Shown here: one piece after another, positions 37,440-46,016 of the stretch
Numbering within the stretch: the first letter of the stretch is position 1
Layout of the letters: every line of letters starts with the position of its first letter
From: Lactimicrobium massiliense
Lineage (GTDB): Bacteria; Bacillota_I; Bacilli_A; Erysipelotrichales; Erysipelotrichaceae
Direction of reading: 5' to 3'
Length of the DNA: 64,000 bases
Assembly (NCBI RefSeq): GCF_900343155.1
Contig: NZ_OUNG01000003.1
Span: 62,001-126,000, forward strand
Translations under genes and position numbers: made by a program
The notes under the pieces: generated by a model
What the model was told of the DNA's origin: nothing
The model's database searches: none
Seen by the model: only the letters and a program-made list of their open reading frames with translations

Positions 37440-37577
37440 ATGTCAAAAAAGAAATTCATTGTCTGTATCATTGCGTTTGTGATCTGTTATTTCCTGCTCA
37501 ATGGCGTCCTGCTTGTTGCAACCGGCAAAGCAGGACCAGAGTGGATTGCGTATGCGATTAACAGTTTCATGAAATAA
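37440..37577 (+). CDS. 45-aa single-pass membrane miniprotein
   Basis: Short frame MSKKKFIVCIIAFVICYF... of 45 residues: Lys-rich head, one hydrophobic helix (about 6-28), short polar tail ending YAINSFMK. AAAGGA lies 8 nt before the ATG, and a TATAAT (37405-37410) lies upstream. It ends 2 nt before a long hairpin terminator. These signals make a real gene likely. Function unknown. Confidence 0.6.
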   Translation: MSKKKFIVCIIAFVICYFLLNGVLLVATGKAGPEWIAYAINSFMK

Positions 37578-37628
37578 AAAGCTGGAGATTGCCAGGCTTC
37601 AATCAGCCCTGGCTGTCTCCAGCTTCTT
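37578..37628. terminator. Bidirectional terminator between converging genes
   Basis: AGCTGGAGA / TCTCCAGCT outer stem (37580-37588 with 37616-37624) and an inner GCCAGG / CCTGGC stem, with A-tract left and TTCTTTG right. It contains the stop codon of the hydrolase gene at 37599. Confidence 0.75.
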
Positions 37629-38555
37629 TGTCTGTACATCATAGAAAGTCACAAGATCTTTGACATATCTGTTAAAGACTTCATCATTTGCCGCAAAGAT
37701 TTCATGACGTGAATCATACTGCACAAGGGATGTGTTGGCAGAACGCATCTTGAAGATCTGCTCACCTTCATTCAGCACCATCGTATCCCGGCTTGCCTGA
37801 CAGATCAGTACCGGAATCCGCACCTTTCCGGCATTCTGCAGTGCCTTCTCAGAGCCCTGCTTGGCAGCTCTTGCCCAGCCATAGGTACCGCCCCAGGTCT
37901 GATAATCCGGATCTGCCTGGCGCTGATGGAACTGATAGGCATAGCGCTTTTCACTGTCACAGGAAGAATTGGCAGGATCATACTTGCCCGTCCAGGCATG
38001 CTGGCCAGGTGCGTAGTCATCATCCAGATGCTTGACTTTGGCATAAACGGATAAAGCATCTACAGCCGGTTCCGGCAGCTTGCCAAAGTTCATTTCCAGC
38101 ATAGGTGAAGAAAGAATGGCACAGGCAAAATCATCCGGATGTTCTTCCAGTTCCAGGGCTCCGGCAGCACCGCCCATGGAATGGGCAAACAGAAATCTCG
38201 GCAGGGCAGGATACTGCTTCCTGATCCAGTTGACATAGGCGTGGATGTCGCCGGCATACTCTTCAAAGGAGCCTACTGTAACTCTTTTATCCGCGAAGCA
38301 GCGGCGGTTGGATGATTTGCCATGTCCGCGCAGTTCCAGAAAGAACGGTGCATATCCCGCTTCATAGAAGTGCTGAAACAGTTCATGGTATTTGCCAAAG
38401 AAACCGCAGAAACCATGTACCATGACAATCACAACTTTGGCACGGTCTGGAATGGCATGATACGTATTCAGACTGGTTCCATCAAAAGAGGAAATCTCCT
38501 GTTGGATGGCATGCCGGGCAATCCAGGGGGCAGTCTTCTCTTCCAGCTCGCTCAT
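37599..38555 (-). CDS. Alpha/beta hydrolase, lysophospholipase/monoacylglycerol-lipase type
   Basis: 318 residues. Serine hydrolase fold with oxyanion region VHGFCGFFGKY, nucleophile elbow AHSMGG, and later Asp/His in QASRDTMVLNEG and DSRHEIF, all as in the PldB/monoacylglycerol lipase group. No signal peptide. The start overlaps the glycerophosphodiesterase gene by 4 nt, so the two enzymes are made together and may act in series on deacylated lipids: the lipase removes a fatty acid, the diesterase splits the glycerol head group. That pairing is inference. Confidence 0.88.
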   Translation of the reverse strand: MSELEEKTAPWIARHAIQQEISSFDGTSLNTYHAIPDRAKVVIVMVHGFCGFFGKYHELFQHFYEAGYAPFFLELRGHGKSSNRRCFADKRVTVGSFEEYAGDIHAYVNWIRKQYPALPRFLFAHSMGGAAGALELEEHPDDFACAILSSPMLEMNFGKLPEPAVDALSVYAKVKHLDDDYAPGQHAWTGKYDPANSSCDSEKRYAYQFHQRQADPDYQTWGGTYGWARAAKQGSEKALQNAGKVRIPVLICQASRDTMVLNEGEQIFKMRSANTSLVQYDSRHEIFAANDEVFNRYVKDLVTFYDVQTKKLETARAD

Positions 38556-39283
38556 GCATGTTCCTCAAAGAAGATTCTGGCTTTGTCAGGATAATTGGTA
38601 ATGACGGCATCTGCCTTCATCTTGTCACAATATGCCCACAGCGTTTCATCATTGACGGTCCAGACATTGACAGCCATGCCAAACTTGTGGGCCTTTTCCA
38701 CTACATCCTGATAGCGCAGATTGTAAACAGCCGGATGAATGGCATTCATGCCATACTTGTGAGCATATTCCGGCATATCAATCGGGCCATCCTCATACAG
38801 GAAGGCTACTTTTGCATTGGGATCCAGCTGTCTGACTTTCAAGGCAGAATAGTGATTGAAGGAAGAATAGATGACACGGTCCTGGAACCCATTGGCCCTG
38901 ACCATTTCAATGATTTCTTCTTCAATGCCCTCATAATCAAAGATGCCGGTCTTGAGTTCAATATTGATCATCAGATTTGTCGGTTTCAGCAGATCAAACA
39001 CTTCCTGCATCAGGGGAATATCCGCATGGCCCGCCTCAGGATGGGTCTTGTTGAAATTGAAGGTGCGCAGCTGCTCAAAGGTATAATCTTTCACCCAGCC
39101 AGTACCATTGGAAGTTCTGTCTATGTTTTCATCATGGATGACAACGATCTTCTTGTCCTTTGTATACTGGATATCCAGCTCCACGCCATCGGCGTGCTGC
39201 TTTGCGGCAAGGTCAAATGACAGTAATGTGTTCTCCGGCATATAGCCGCTGGCACCGCGGTGCGCCCAGATCTGATGTTTCAT
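38552..39283 (-). CDS. Glycerophosphodiester phosphodiesterase
   Basis: 243 residues, cytoplasmic (no signal). GDPD TIM-barrel: WAHRGASGYMPENT carries the catalytic His/Arg and a metal Glu, VELDIQYTKDKKIVVIHD the other metal ligands and second His. Releases sn-glycerol 3-phosphate from glycerophosphodiesters. Coupled by ATGA overlap to the lipase gene after it and 34 nt after the asparaginase-like gene. Confidence 0.93.
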   Translation of the reverse strand: MKHQIWAHRGASGYMPENTLLSFDLAAKQHADGVELDIQYTKDKKIVVIHDENIDRTSNGTGWVKDYTFEQLRTFNFNKTHPEAGHADIPLMQEVFDLLKPTNLMINIELKTGIFDYEGIEEEIIEMVRANGFQDRVIYSSFNHYSALKVRQLDPNAKVAFLYEDGPIDMPEYAHKYGMNAIHPAVYNLRYQDVVEKAHKFGMAVNVWTVNDETLWAYCDKMKADAVITNYPDKARIFFEEHA

Positions 39284-39317
39284 TGTTTATCCTTCTTTCT
39301 TTTTAAAAAGAGAAACG

Positions 39318-40205
39318 TCACTTCTGACGAATCTCCAGTCCAGCTTCCTGTGGGATCACTTCATACACACACATTGCATGTTTGTCATCTGCCACAGCAA
39401 ACGTAAATTCACAATTGGTGCCAACACCCCAGCTGCCATGTGCATCTATGGCAATCAAAGACATCGGCTGGGCATAGCCATTGCGTCTGATCAAAGAATC
39501 ATGAAGCTCTCTGACAGCCTGCTCCGCAGCACTCTGCACCGGCAGGCCAGCCTTCATAGCTGCCACTGCTGCATAGCTCAACGCACCCTTGGCAATCTCT
39601 TCACCCATGCCGGTAGCCGCAGCTGCACCAACTTCACTGTCCGCATAATAGCCAACACCTGGCATCGGCGTATCACCAACACGGCCCGGTTCCTTCATGA
39701 AAAGACCGGATGTTGAAGTCGTCGCACAGATCGTACCCTTCTGGTCCAGGGCCAGGAAGCAGACCGTATCGTGGCCGTCATAGGCTTTTAATGCTTCCAC
39801 TTTCTTCTTCTCGAAGATTTCCTGTGCCTCCGGGGTAAGATTGTTGCGCTTTTCAAAACCATGTTCTTCTGCATACAGTGCTGCCCCTGCTCCGGTACGG
39901 AAATTATTGGCATCTCCATCCGCAAGCGACTGGGCAACAGCAGCCGGAGAACGAAACCCCTCCAGTGCCGATACAGCACCAAAATGCAGCGTGTCGCCAT
40001 CCATATAGCCGGCATCCATGGCAATATGTCCATCTTTGCCAGGCAGTCCGCCATAGCCGACGGAATGAAATTCCGGATTATCCTCAACATCCTGCACACC
40101 GGCAAGTGTTGCCTGCTTTGCCGTACCGTTTTTTGCAAGAAGATCAGCAGCTTTGACTGCACCCTGTGCCGCCATTTCCCAGGTACCAATCACACACCAA
40201 GTCAT
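39318..40205 (-). CDS. N4-(beta-N-acetylglucosaminyl)-L-asparaginase family protein
   Basis: 295 residues. Ntn-hydrolase of the glycosylasparaginase group. The precursor self-cleaves before Thr147 in GHDTVCF, which becomes the nucleophile; the substrate-binding GRVGDTPMPGVGYYAD and ATGMGEE motifs follow. No signal peptide, so it acts in the cytoplasm, cutting GlcNAc-Asn or beta-aspartyl bonds. It lies 6 nt after the Mur ligase gene. A role in recycling glycopeptide or wall material is plausible from context only. Confidence 0.9.
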   Translation of the reverse strand: MTWCVIGTWEMAAQGAVKAADLLAKNGTAKQATLAGVQDVEDNPEFHSVGYGGLPGKDGHIAMDAGYMDGDTLHFGAVSALEGFRSPAAVAQSLADGDANNFRTGAGAALYAEEHGFEKRNNLTPEAQEIFEKKKVEALKAYDGHDTVCFLALDQKGTICATTSTSGLFMKEPGRVGDTPMPGVGYYADSEVGAAAATGMGEEIAKGALSYAAVAAMKAGLPVQSAAEQAVRELHDSLIRRNGYAQPMSLIAIDAHGSWGVGTNCEFTFAVADDKHAMCVYEVIPQEAGLEIRQK

Positions 40206-40211
40206 ATTCGT

Positions 40212-41786
40212 TCACCGGTTGAAAGCATCGGGCAGATCGTTCTCGAGAAGAATCGTATCCTCTCTTGAAGCATTTGCCCACACCCAGTTAAATGCCTCCT
40301 TTTCCCTTGCCAATACTACCACATGGCTCATATCAAAATCCACATCCTGCAGGCCAGCCAGAATCGGTTTTGTCTGGGCTTCACCTACCAGTACAACCCA
40401 GTCCGCCTTGCCCTTCATCTTCTGGCCAAAGCTGCGGTTGATTTCATCCTGCTTTGCGCCCAGATCAATCATGCCAGGGGTCACAATGATCCGCCTGCCC
40501 GGCATCATGCCAAGTACTTCCAGCGCCATAGCACTGCCGCTTGGATTGGCATTGAACGCATCATCGATGAAGCGGAAGCCATTGATCCGCTTCAGTTCCA
40601 GGCGGTGTTCCACCTGCTTCATATTCTTACAGCCTGCGGCAATGGCCTCCCACGATACATTGAGATACCGTGCACATGCCGCTGCCGCCAGAATATTCAG
40701 AATATTCAGCTCACCCAGCAGTTTTGTCTGCACAGGAATGCGCTCATTCCCATGCACAATCACAAACGAAGAACCCCAGGCGGAATAGGAAATATCTTCG
40801 GCATGATAATCTGCCTGCTGGCAGGCAATGCCATAGCTGATGACTTTGACCGGATTTACAATGTGATAATTCCGGATGAATTCATTGTCATAGTTCAGGA
40901 TTGCCACGCCATCAGCTGGCAGTTTTTCAGCCATCTGCATCTTTTCTTTGATGATGTTTTCCTGGCTGCCAAATGTATTGAGATGCTGCGGCCCAATGGA
41001 TGTCACAACACCGATGGAAGGATGGACAAAATTCATCAGTTCGGTAATGTCACCAACATGGTCTGCACCCATTTCGCACACAAATACCTGATGGATCGGT
41101 TTGAGCATTTCCCGGATCGTGCGGGTGATGCCCATCGGCGTATTGTAGGAAGCCGGCGTCATCAGTGTGTTGTACTTCTCAGACAGCACTGCCTGCATGA
41201 TATTCTTGGTGGTTGTCTTACCGTAAGAACCGGTAATGCCGATCTTGATCAGACCGGTATGGCTGTTGAGAATCTTTTTTGCATCATTGAGATAGGACTG
41301 CTGTACGCCATGTTCAATCGGTGCAGTTATCCATCCCACTGCAAACAGCAGAATCCAGGGCAGGAAATAGCCAGCCGCTATCATCAGTCCATAGCTGAAA
41401 CATGCCGGTACAAAAGCCAGAATCAGCCAGAGGGCAAGTATTTCCAGGATCACCAGCACAGCGATCTGCCGTTTTACTCTTGCCGTGACGACAAGCGGCT
41501 TGATGTACTGTTTTCCCTTTTCCATTGCCCGATGGTACAGTGCCATGACAATCTGCACGCATACAAATGGCCAGATCGTCACTTGAAACAGTGAAACCAC
41601 AATAGAAATCAATACGATGGCAAGCGGAATAATACAGGATGAGACCTGATCATTCACAGATGTACGGATCCATTTGGCAAATCTTCCATTTTCATAGCGA
41701 TTCTGCTGATACATATGCAGGGCATGCCTGGAAGGAATCCAGAGTGCCCACATGGTCAAAGCAAACAAAAGCAGTTTCGTGATCAT
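40212..41786 (-). CDS. Membrane-fused MurF-like Mur ligase
   Basis: 524 residues from the ATG at 41786 (ATGA overlap with the gene before; a longer frame to 41855 is antisense-free but unsupported). MurF joins D-Ala-D-Ala to UDP-MurNAc-tripeptide. Here the usual N-terminal UDP-binding domain is replaced by about five hydrophobic helices (about 1-155). The ATPase domain begins at ITGSYGKTTTKN (184-195), with EMGADHVGD, NYDNEF and the C-terminal domain motif DDAFNANPSG. It may be a true membrane-tethered MurF or ligate something else (CapB/PgsB-type ligases also couple a membrane N-terminus to a Mur fold). The sequence favours MurF. Confidence 0.82.
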   Translation of the reverse strand: MITKLLLFALTMWALWIPSRHALHMYQQNRYENGRFAKWIRTSVNDQVSSCIIPLAIVLISIVVSLFQVTIWPFVCVQIVMALYHRAMEKGKQYIKPLVVTARVKRQIAVLVILEILALWLILAFVPACFSYGLMIAAGYFLPWILLFAVGWITAPIEHGVQQSYLNDAKKILNSHTGLIKIGITGSYGKTTTKNIMQAVLSEKYNTLMTPASYNTPMGITRTIREMLKPIHQVFVCEMGADHVGDITELMNFVHPSIGVVTSIGPQHLNTFGSQENIIKEKMQMAEKLPADGVAILNYDNEFIRNYHIVNPVKVISYGIACQQADYHAEDISYSAWGSSFVIVHGNERIPVQTKLLGELNILNILAAAACARYLNVSWEAIAAGCKNMKQVEHRLELKRINGFRFIDDAFNANPSGSAMALEVLGMMPGRRIIVTPGMIDLGAKQDEINRSFGQKMKGKADWVVLVGEAQTKPILAGLQDVDFDMSHVVVLAREKEAFNWVWANASREDTILLENDLPDAFNR

Positions 41787-42553
41787 GCATTTTCCTCTTT
41801 CAAAAAGATATCCAGTACGGCATTGAAGCGCTGCGGCTGATGCCAGTAAGCCCAATGGTCATCATGTTCAAAGACAGCCAGGCCGGCATCCGGCATCTTC
41901 TTTGCCATTTCCTGTCCCATCCATAACGGCACAGCTGTGTCATTTTCACCCCATACAAGCAGCACCGGGCATGTCACATCTTTCAATACCGGTGTGACAT
42001 CATCATTGACGACTTTCACAAACGTGGGTTTCATGATGCCCTTGGCATTGCGGTAATCCTCAGAACCGGCTGATGCCTGCAGCTGGCGCAGCTTTTCTTC
42101 ATTGTGGGTTGCCTTAAGAAACCATTTGCCTGCTTTATAAGCAGATACACGGATCTTTGCGTCCAAAGACTGCCTGGGACGGATGCCGGCAGCCCCGGTC
42201 AGACACATCTTTTTGACATCGTGGTGCTTTGCCGCATACCGGATCGCCACCCGGCAGCCAAAGGAATGGGCAATAATCACCGGATTTGCAATGTGATTCT
42301 GCTCCACAAAATCTTCAAAGAATTCCGTATATTCCGGTACACCCCAGGCGCGATCAGGCAGATCAGACTGGCCGTGTCCCGGGAAATCCAGACTGTAGAC
42401 ATGATAGCGGTCCTTGAAGTGCTCCATGATCTGCCCCATCATTTCCTTGTTCTGTCCCCAGCCATGCAGCAGAACCATATCCGGTCCTTCTCCAGCTTCT
42501 ATATATGCCGTTTTCACATTGCGGCATGTACACCACTTCACCTCAGTGCTCAT
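41783..42553 (-). CDS. Alpha/beta-fold hydrolase
   Basis: 256 residues. Canonical fold: VLLHGWGQNKEMM oxyanion region, nucleophile Ser in IAHSFGCR, catalytic Asp in WGENDTAVP and His in HDDHWAY. The central GRT is replaced by variable cap. Sits between the histidine kinase and Mur ligase genes with 4-nt overlaps on both sides, so it is made as part of the same polycistron. Substrate unknown; ester or peptide bonds of envelope compounds are possible. Confidence 0.85.
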   Translation of the reverse strand: MSTEVKWCTCRNVKTAYIEAGEGPDMVLLHGWGQNKEMMGQIMEHFKDRYHVYSLDFPGHGQSDLPDRAWGVPEYTEFFEDFVEQNHIANPVIIAHSFGCRVAIRYAAKHHDVKKMCLTGAAGIRPRQSLDAKIRVSAYKAGKWFLKATHNEEKLRQLQASAGSEDYRNAKGIMKPTFVKVVNDDVTPVLKDVTCPVLLVWGENDTAVPLWMGQEMAKKMPDAGLAVFEHDDHWAYWHQPQRFNAVLDIFLKEENA

Positions 42554-43953
42554 GGCTTTTCCTCCTGTCCCCCGCTGTTATGCGTTTCTTTCTTCTTTCT
42601 TCTGGATGGCTTTCTGCCTTCCCGCCATACCCGGAAGCACACGCCGCCCGGCAGGTTTTCTGCATCCACATGATAGCCATAGGTTGTGACCACCTTATAG
42701 ACGATGGAAAGGCCAAGACCGAAGCGGCCATTGGTACCCTTCTCATACGGCCTAAAGATTCTCTCCAGATCCTCATCCGGAATCGGACTGCCATCATTGA
42801 TGACACTCAGTTCATTTTCCTTCAGCACAATCCTGATATGGGATACCGCATACCGCAGGCCATTGTCAACCAGGTTTTCCACAACAATCCGCCATGGATC
42901 CTGGGCACCATGGAACAAGACATTTTCCTCGGTATCCTTTTCCAGTGAAATCTCCGGACGAATGACTTTCAAAGACAGAATGACCTGATCAATGACCTCA
43001 TTCATGTCCACCGTATCACCATCCGGTGTTTCATCCTGCAGATAGTCCATCTTGTTTAGCACAATCAGGGACTGGACTTTCTTTTCCAGACGGTCCGCAT
43101 GTTCAATGATGACATCAACACTCTTTTCCAATGTATCATATGGATAAATCCCATCCTTGATGCTCTCACCATACGACTTGATTGTGGCAATCGGTGTCTT
43201 GAGATCATGCGAAATATTCTGAATCATTTCCTGCTTCTGCTGGTTCTGTTTCTGCAGCTCACCTTCCATATCGCGCAATGCATCAGCGACCTGGCCGATG
43301 GCATCACGGCGGTGCACATTCAGCTGCGCCGGTTCATCATTCTTGACCTTTTCAATATAGGTGCGGATCTGTGACAAAGGCACGATCAAAGTGGATACCC
43401 ACGCCATCAGAATGATGAACAGGACTAATACAACCAGTACATTCATCGTCACCACTTCATTGACAAGCGACGTCTTGAACTGCGTCTGGTAGGCATTGTC
43501 CATCACAGATATCAGCCAGCTACCATTTTTCATCAGTGTCATGGAATACAGATACGTAATCACACGGTCATCCACTTCTGAAGTGCACTTGTAATCCTGG
43601 GTACCGGAAACATCCTGCTCTGTATGGGACACGATGTCTTTCTGCAGATCCGACGGCAGTGATCTGGTGCCAAGCACGGTAATGGTACCGTCCTGGCAGA
43701 CAGCATCCACGATTTCTGCATCTTCATTAGGCACAATCTCATCCAGATCACCATCATAGTTATCCAGATAGGACAGCAGGCTTTCCTGGGAATTGTGCAG
43801 CAGCCGGTACATTTCATTCTGGGAAAACTGGTCCAGTGCCGGTGAGAGAAAAGTGGAAATAAAGATGGCAAAGACGGAGATAAACAGGATGATGATCGCC
43901 AGCAGCTGCTGGTTCAGTGACAGCTCGCGCAGCCACAGATTGAGGCGCTTCAT
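42550..43953 (-). CDS. Membrane sensor histidine kinase
   Basis: 467 residues. TM1 about 15-37, extracytoplasmic sensor domain about 38-168, TM2 about 170-192, HAMP linker, then HisKA with His249 in ISHDLKTP and a HATPase domain (VDNGLRYA, GRFGLGLSI). The tail is basic. Autophosphorylates and passes phosphate to the response regulator whose gene overlaps by 4 nt. The downstream enzymes share the transcript and are probably part of its own regulon. Confidence 0.94.
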   Translation of the reverse strand: MKRLNLWLRELSLNQQLLAIIILFISVFAIFISTFLSPALDQFSQNEMYRLLHNSQESLLSYLDNYDGDLDEIVPNEDAEIVDAVCQDGTITVLGTRSLPSDLQKDIVSHTEQDVSGTQDYKCTSEVDDRVITYLYSMTLMKNGSWLISVMDNAYQTQFKTSLVNEVVTMNVLVVLVLFIILMAWVSTLIVPLSQIRTYIEKVKNDEPAQLNVHRRDAIGQVADALRDMEGELQKQNQQKQEMIQNISHDLKTPIATIKSYGESIKDGIYPYDTLEKSVDVIIEHADRLEKKVQSLIVLNKMDYLQDETPDGDTVDMNEVIDQVILSLKVIRPEISLEKDTEENVLFHGAQDPWRIVVENLVDNGLRYAVSHIRIVLKENELSVINDGSPIPDEDLERIFRPYEKGTNGRFGLGLSIVYKVVTTYGYHVDAENLPGGVCFRVWREGRKPSRRKKKETHNSGGQEEKP

Positions 43954-44609
43954 CCAAGCCGGTATCCGAATCCATAAATTGTGCGGATGCTCAGATTCGG
44001 CATCTTCTTTCTCAGCCTGCGCAGCGTATCATCCACCACCCGGTCACTGCCGTAATAATTTGTCTCCCACACCTTGGAAAGAATCTCATCACGCGGGAAG
44101 GCAGTGCCCTTATTGTTTACAAAAAGCATCAGAAGTTCAAATTCCTTGGTTGTCAGTTCAATCTGATTGTTTCCTTCAAAGACCATGCGCTGATTCTCAT
44201 CGATCTCATAGCCATCGACTTCAATGCGTGCTCCTTCGTCTTTATACGTACGACGCATGACATTGTTCACCCGCAATACAAGTTCCTTGGGTGAAAACGG
44301 CTTGGTAATGTAGTCATCGCTGCCTTTTTCCAGGCCGATAATACGGTCAAACTCCTTGTCACGGGCAGACATGAAAATGACCGGTACATCCGGAGAATGG
44401 GCACGGATCTCATCAATCAGATCAAAGCCGGACTTGTCACCCAGCATGATGTCCAGAATCCACAGATGCACATCGTCATCATTTGTATGGGCACTGGCTT
44501 CATCAAAAGTCAGATAGGAGCGTACCTCATAGCCTTCCTTTTCCAGATACCGCTTGACCAGCTCATTCAGGTCTTTTTCATCTTCAACAATACAAATCAC
44601 TTTTTTCAT
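43950..44609 (-). CDS. OmpR/PhoB-family response regulator
   Basis: 219 residues from the ATG at 44609 (weak GGTGAT before it; the frame runs open to 44675 but overlaps a terminator). Receiver domain with Asp53 (ILDIMLGDKSG), Thr/Ser and Lys switch residues (MSARD, ITKPFSPKEL), then a winged-helix DNA-binding domain (ELTTKEFELLMLF, TLRRLRKKM, TIYGFGYRL). First gene of the seven-gene run down to 37599. Confidence 0.94.
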   Translation of the reverse strand: MKKVICIVEDEKDLNELVKRYLEKEGYEVRSYLTFDEASAHTNDDDVHLWILDIMLGDKSGFDLIDEIRAHSPDVPVIFMSARDKEFDRIIGLEKGSDDYITKPFSPKELVLRVNNVMRRTYKDEGARIEVDGYEIDENQRMVFEGNNQIELTTKEFELLMLFVNNKGTAFPRDEILSKVWETNYYGSDRVVDDTLRRLRKKMPNLSIRTIYGFGYRLG

Positions 44610-44642
44610 TGCAATCACCAGAATCATTTTAACACGTGCACA

Positions 44643-44669
44643 TAAAAAAGCCGCCCGAATCAGGACGGC
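44643..44669 (-). terminator. Terminator after glmM
   Basis: GCCGTCC / GGGCGGC 7-bp stem (one G-T), 6-nt loop and TTTTTT on the minus strand, 10 nt after the glmM stop. Confidence 0.87.
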
Positions 44670-44678
44670 ATCCATACA

Positions 44679-46016
44679 TCATGCGCCAAATTTAGCCTTG
44701 ATCACATCTGCAACCTGGCCGCATACCTGCTGGCAGATCTCATCCGTTTCCGCCTCTGCCATGACGCGCAGCAGCGGTTCCGTACCGGAAGGTCTCACCA
44801 GAATGCGTCCATTGCCATTCAGATCCTTGTTCACCCTGGCAATGGCTTCCTGGACTTCCGGATCATCCATGACCTTTGTCTTGTCATTGACTTTGACATT
44901 GACAAGCAGCTGTGGATAAATGCGCAGACCCTCACACAGCTCGGAAATACTCTTGCCCGTGTTCTTCATGACCTTGAGAATCGCAAGGGCTGTCACCAGG
45001 CCGTCACCGGTTGTCTCATGGCGCGAGAAGATGATATGGCCGCTCTGCTCACCGCCCAGGATATAGTCATTCTTGATCATGCAGTCATAGACATACTTAT
45101 CACCAACATCCGTCTTGGCAACGTTGATATGTTCTCTCTCCATTGCTTTCCAAAGACCAAGGTTGGCCATAACGGTTGTCACAATCGTATTATTGGTCAG
45201 CACCCCTTTATCACGGTAATACTTGCCGCAGATATACAGGACATAGTCGCCATTGACCAGCTCACCATCCGGTCTGACCAGAATCTGTCTGTCTGCATCG
45301 CCATCAAATGTCAGGCCAAGATCATAGGAGCCAAGCTTCATATATTCCTGGAAGCGCTCCGGATGGGTGCTGCCGCACTTGCGGTTGATATTGGTGCCAT
45401 TGGGATCATTGCAGAAGATCGTGCATTCTGCGCCAAGCCGGCGCAGTGCCTTCTCGGCAGTATAGGTTGCTGAGCCATTGGCGCAGTCCATCGCAATCTT
45501 AGTACCGTGCAGATCAAGCGGGAATTCGGAAACCACAAAGTTCAGATAGTGATCCAGACCCTCCGGATAATTCACAATCCGGCCGATCTCGCCTTCTGTC
45601 TTATATGGAATCTCAATCTTGCCATCAATATAATCCTCAATCAGTGCTTCCACTTCCCCCTGCAGCTTGACGCCCTGCTTGGAGAACACTTTGATGCCAT
45701 TGTCATAGAATGGATTATGAGAGGCCGAGATCATGGCGCCAACCGCAAAATCCTCATGGACGGTCAGATAGCAGATCATCGGCGTCGGGCAGTATCCGGC
45801 AAGATACGCATCGCAGCCCTCTGATGTAATGCCGGCCGCAAGTGCCGACTCCAGCATATCACTGGAAAGACGGGTATCCTTGCCAATGACAATATTCTTC
45901 TTACCCTTCTGGCTGTAATACCAGCCAAGATATCTGCCAACCACAAAGGCGCGTTCTGCTGTCAGTCCTTCATTGGCCTTGCCGCGAATTCCATCTGTCC
46001 CAAAATACTTACCCAT
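44679..46016 (-). CDS. glmM: Phosphoglucosamine mutase
   Basis: 445 residues, full length. Converts glucosamine 6-phosphate to glucosamine 1-phosphate for UDP-GlcNAc and wall synthesis. Phosphoserine is Ser99 in MISASHNP; metal loop TFDGDADR and sugar-binding GEQSGH are present, with RPSGTEP near the end. The start overlaps the ybbR-like gene by 8 nt. CdaA, CdaR and GlmM are encoded together in many Bacillota, and GlmM is known to inhibit CdaA. Confidence 0.97.
   Translation of the reverse strand: MGKYFGTDGIRGKANEGLTAERAFVVGRYLGWYYSQKGKKNIVIGKDTRLSSDMLESALAAGITSEGCDAYLAGYCPTPMICYLTVHEDFAVGAMISASHNPFYDNGIKVFSKQGVKLQGEVEALIEDYIDGKIEIPYKTEGEIGRIVNYPEGLDHYLNFVVSEFPLDLHGTKIAMDCANGSATYTAEKALRRLGAECTIFCNDPNGTNINRKCGSTHPERFQEYMKLGSYDLGLTFDGDADRQILVRPDGELVNGDYVLYICGKYYRDKGVLTNNTIVTTVMANLGLWKAMEREHINVAKTDVGDKYVYDCMIKNDYILGGEQSGHIIFSRHETTGDGLVTALAILKVMKNTGKSISELCEGLRIYPQLLVNVKVNDKTKVMDDPEVQEAIARVNKDLNGNGRILVRPSGTEPLLRVMAEAETDEICQQVCGQVADVIKAKFGA

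Noticed and set aside
40323-41594. 423-codon plus-strand frame opposite the Mur ligase
   Set aside because: Antisense shadow; composition rich in His/Cys/Ile as expected for reverse frames.
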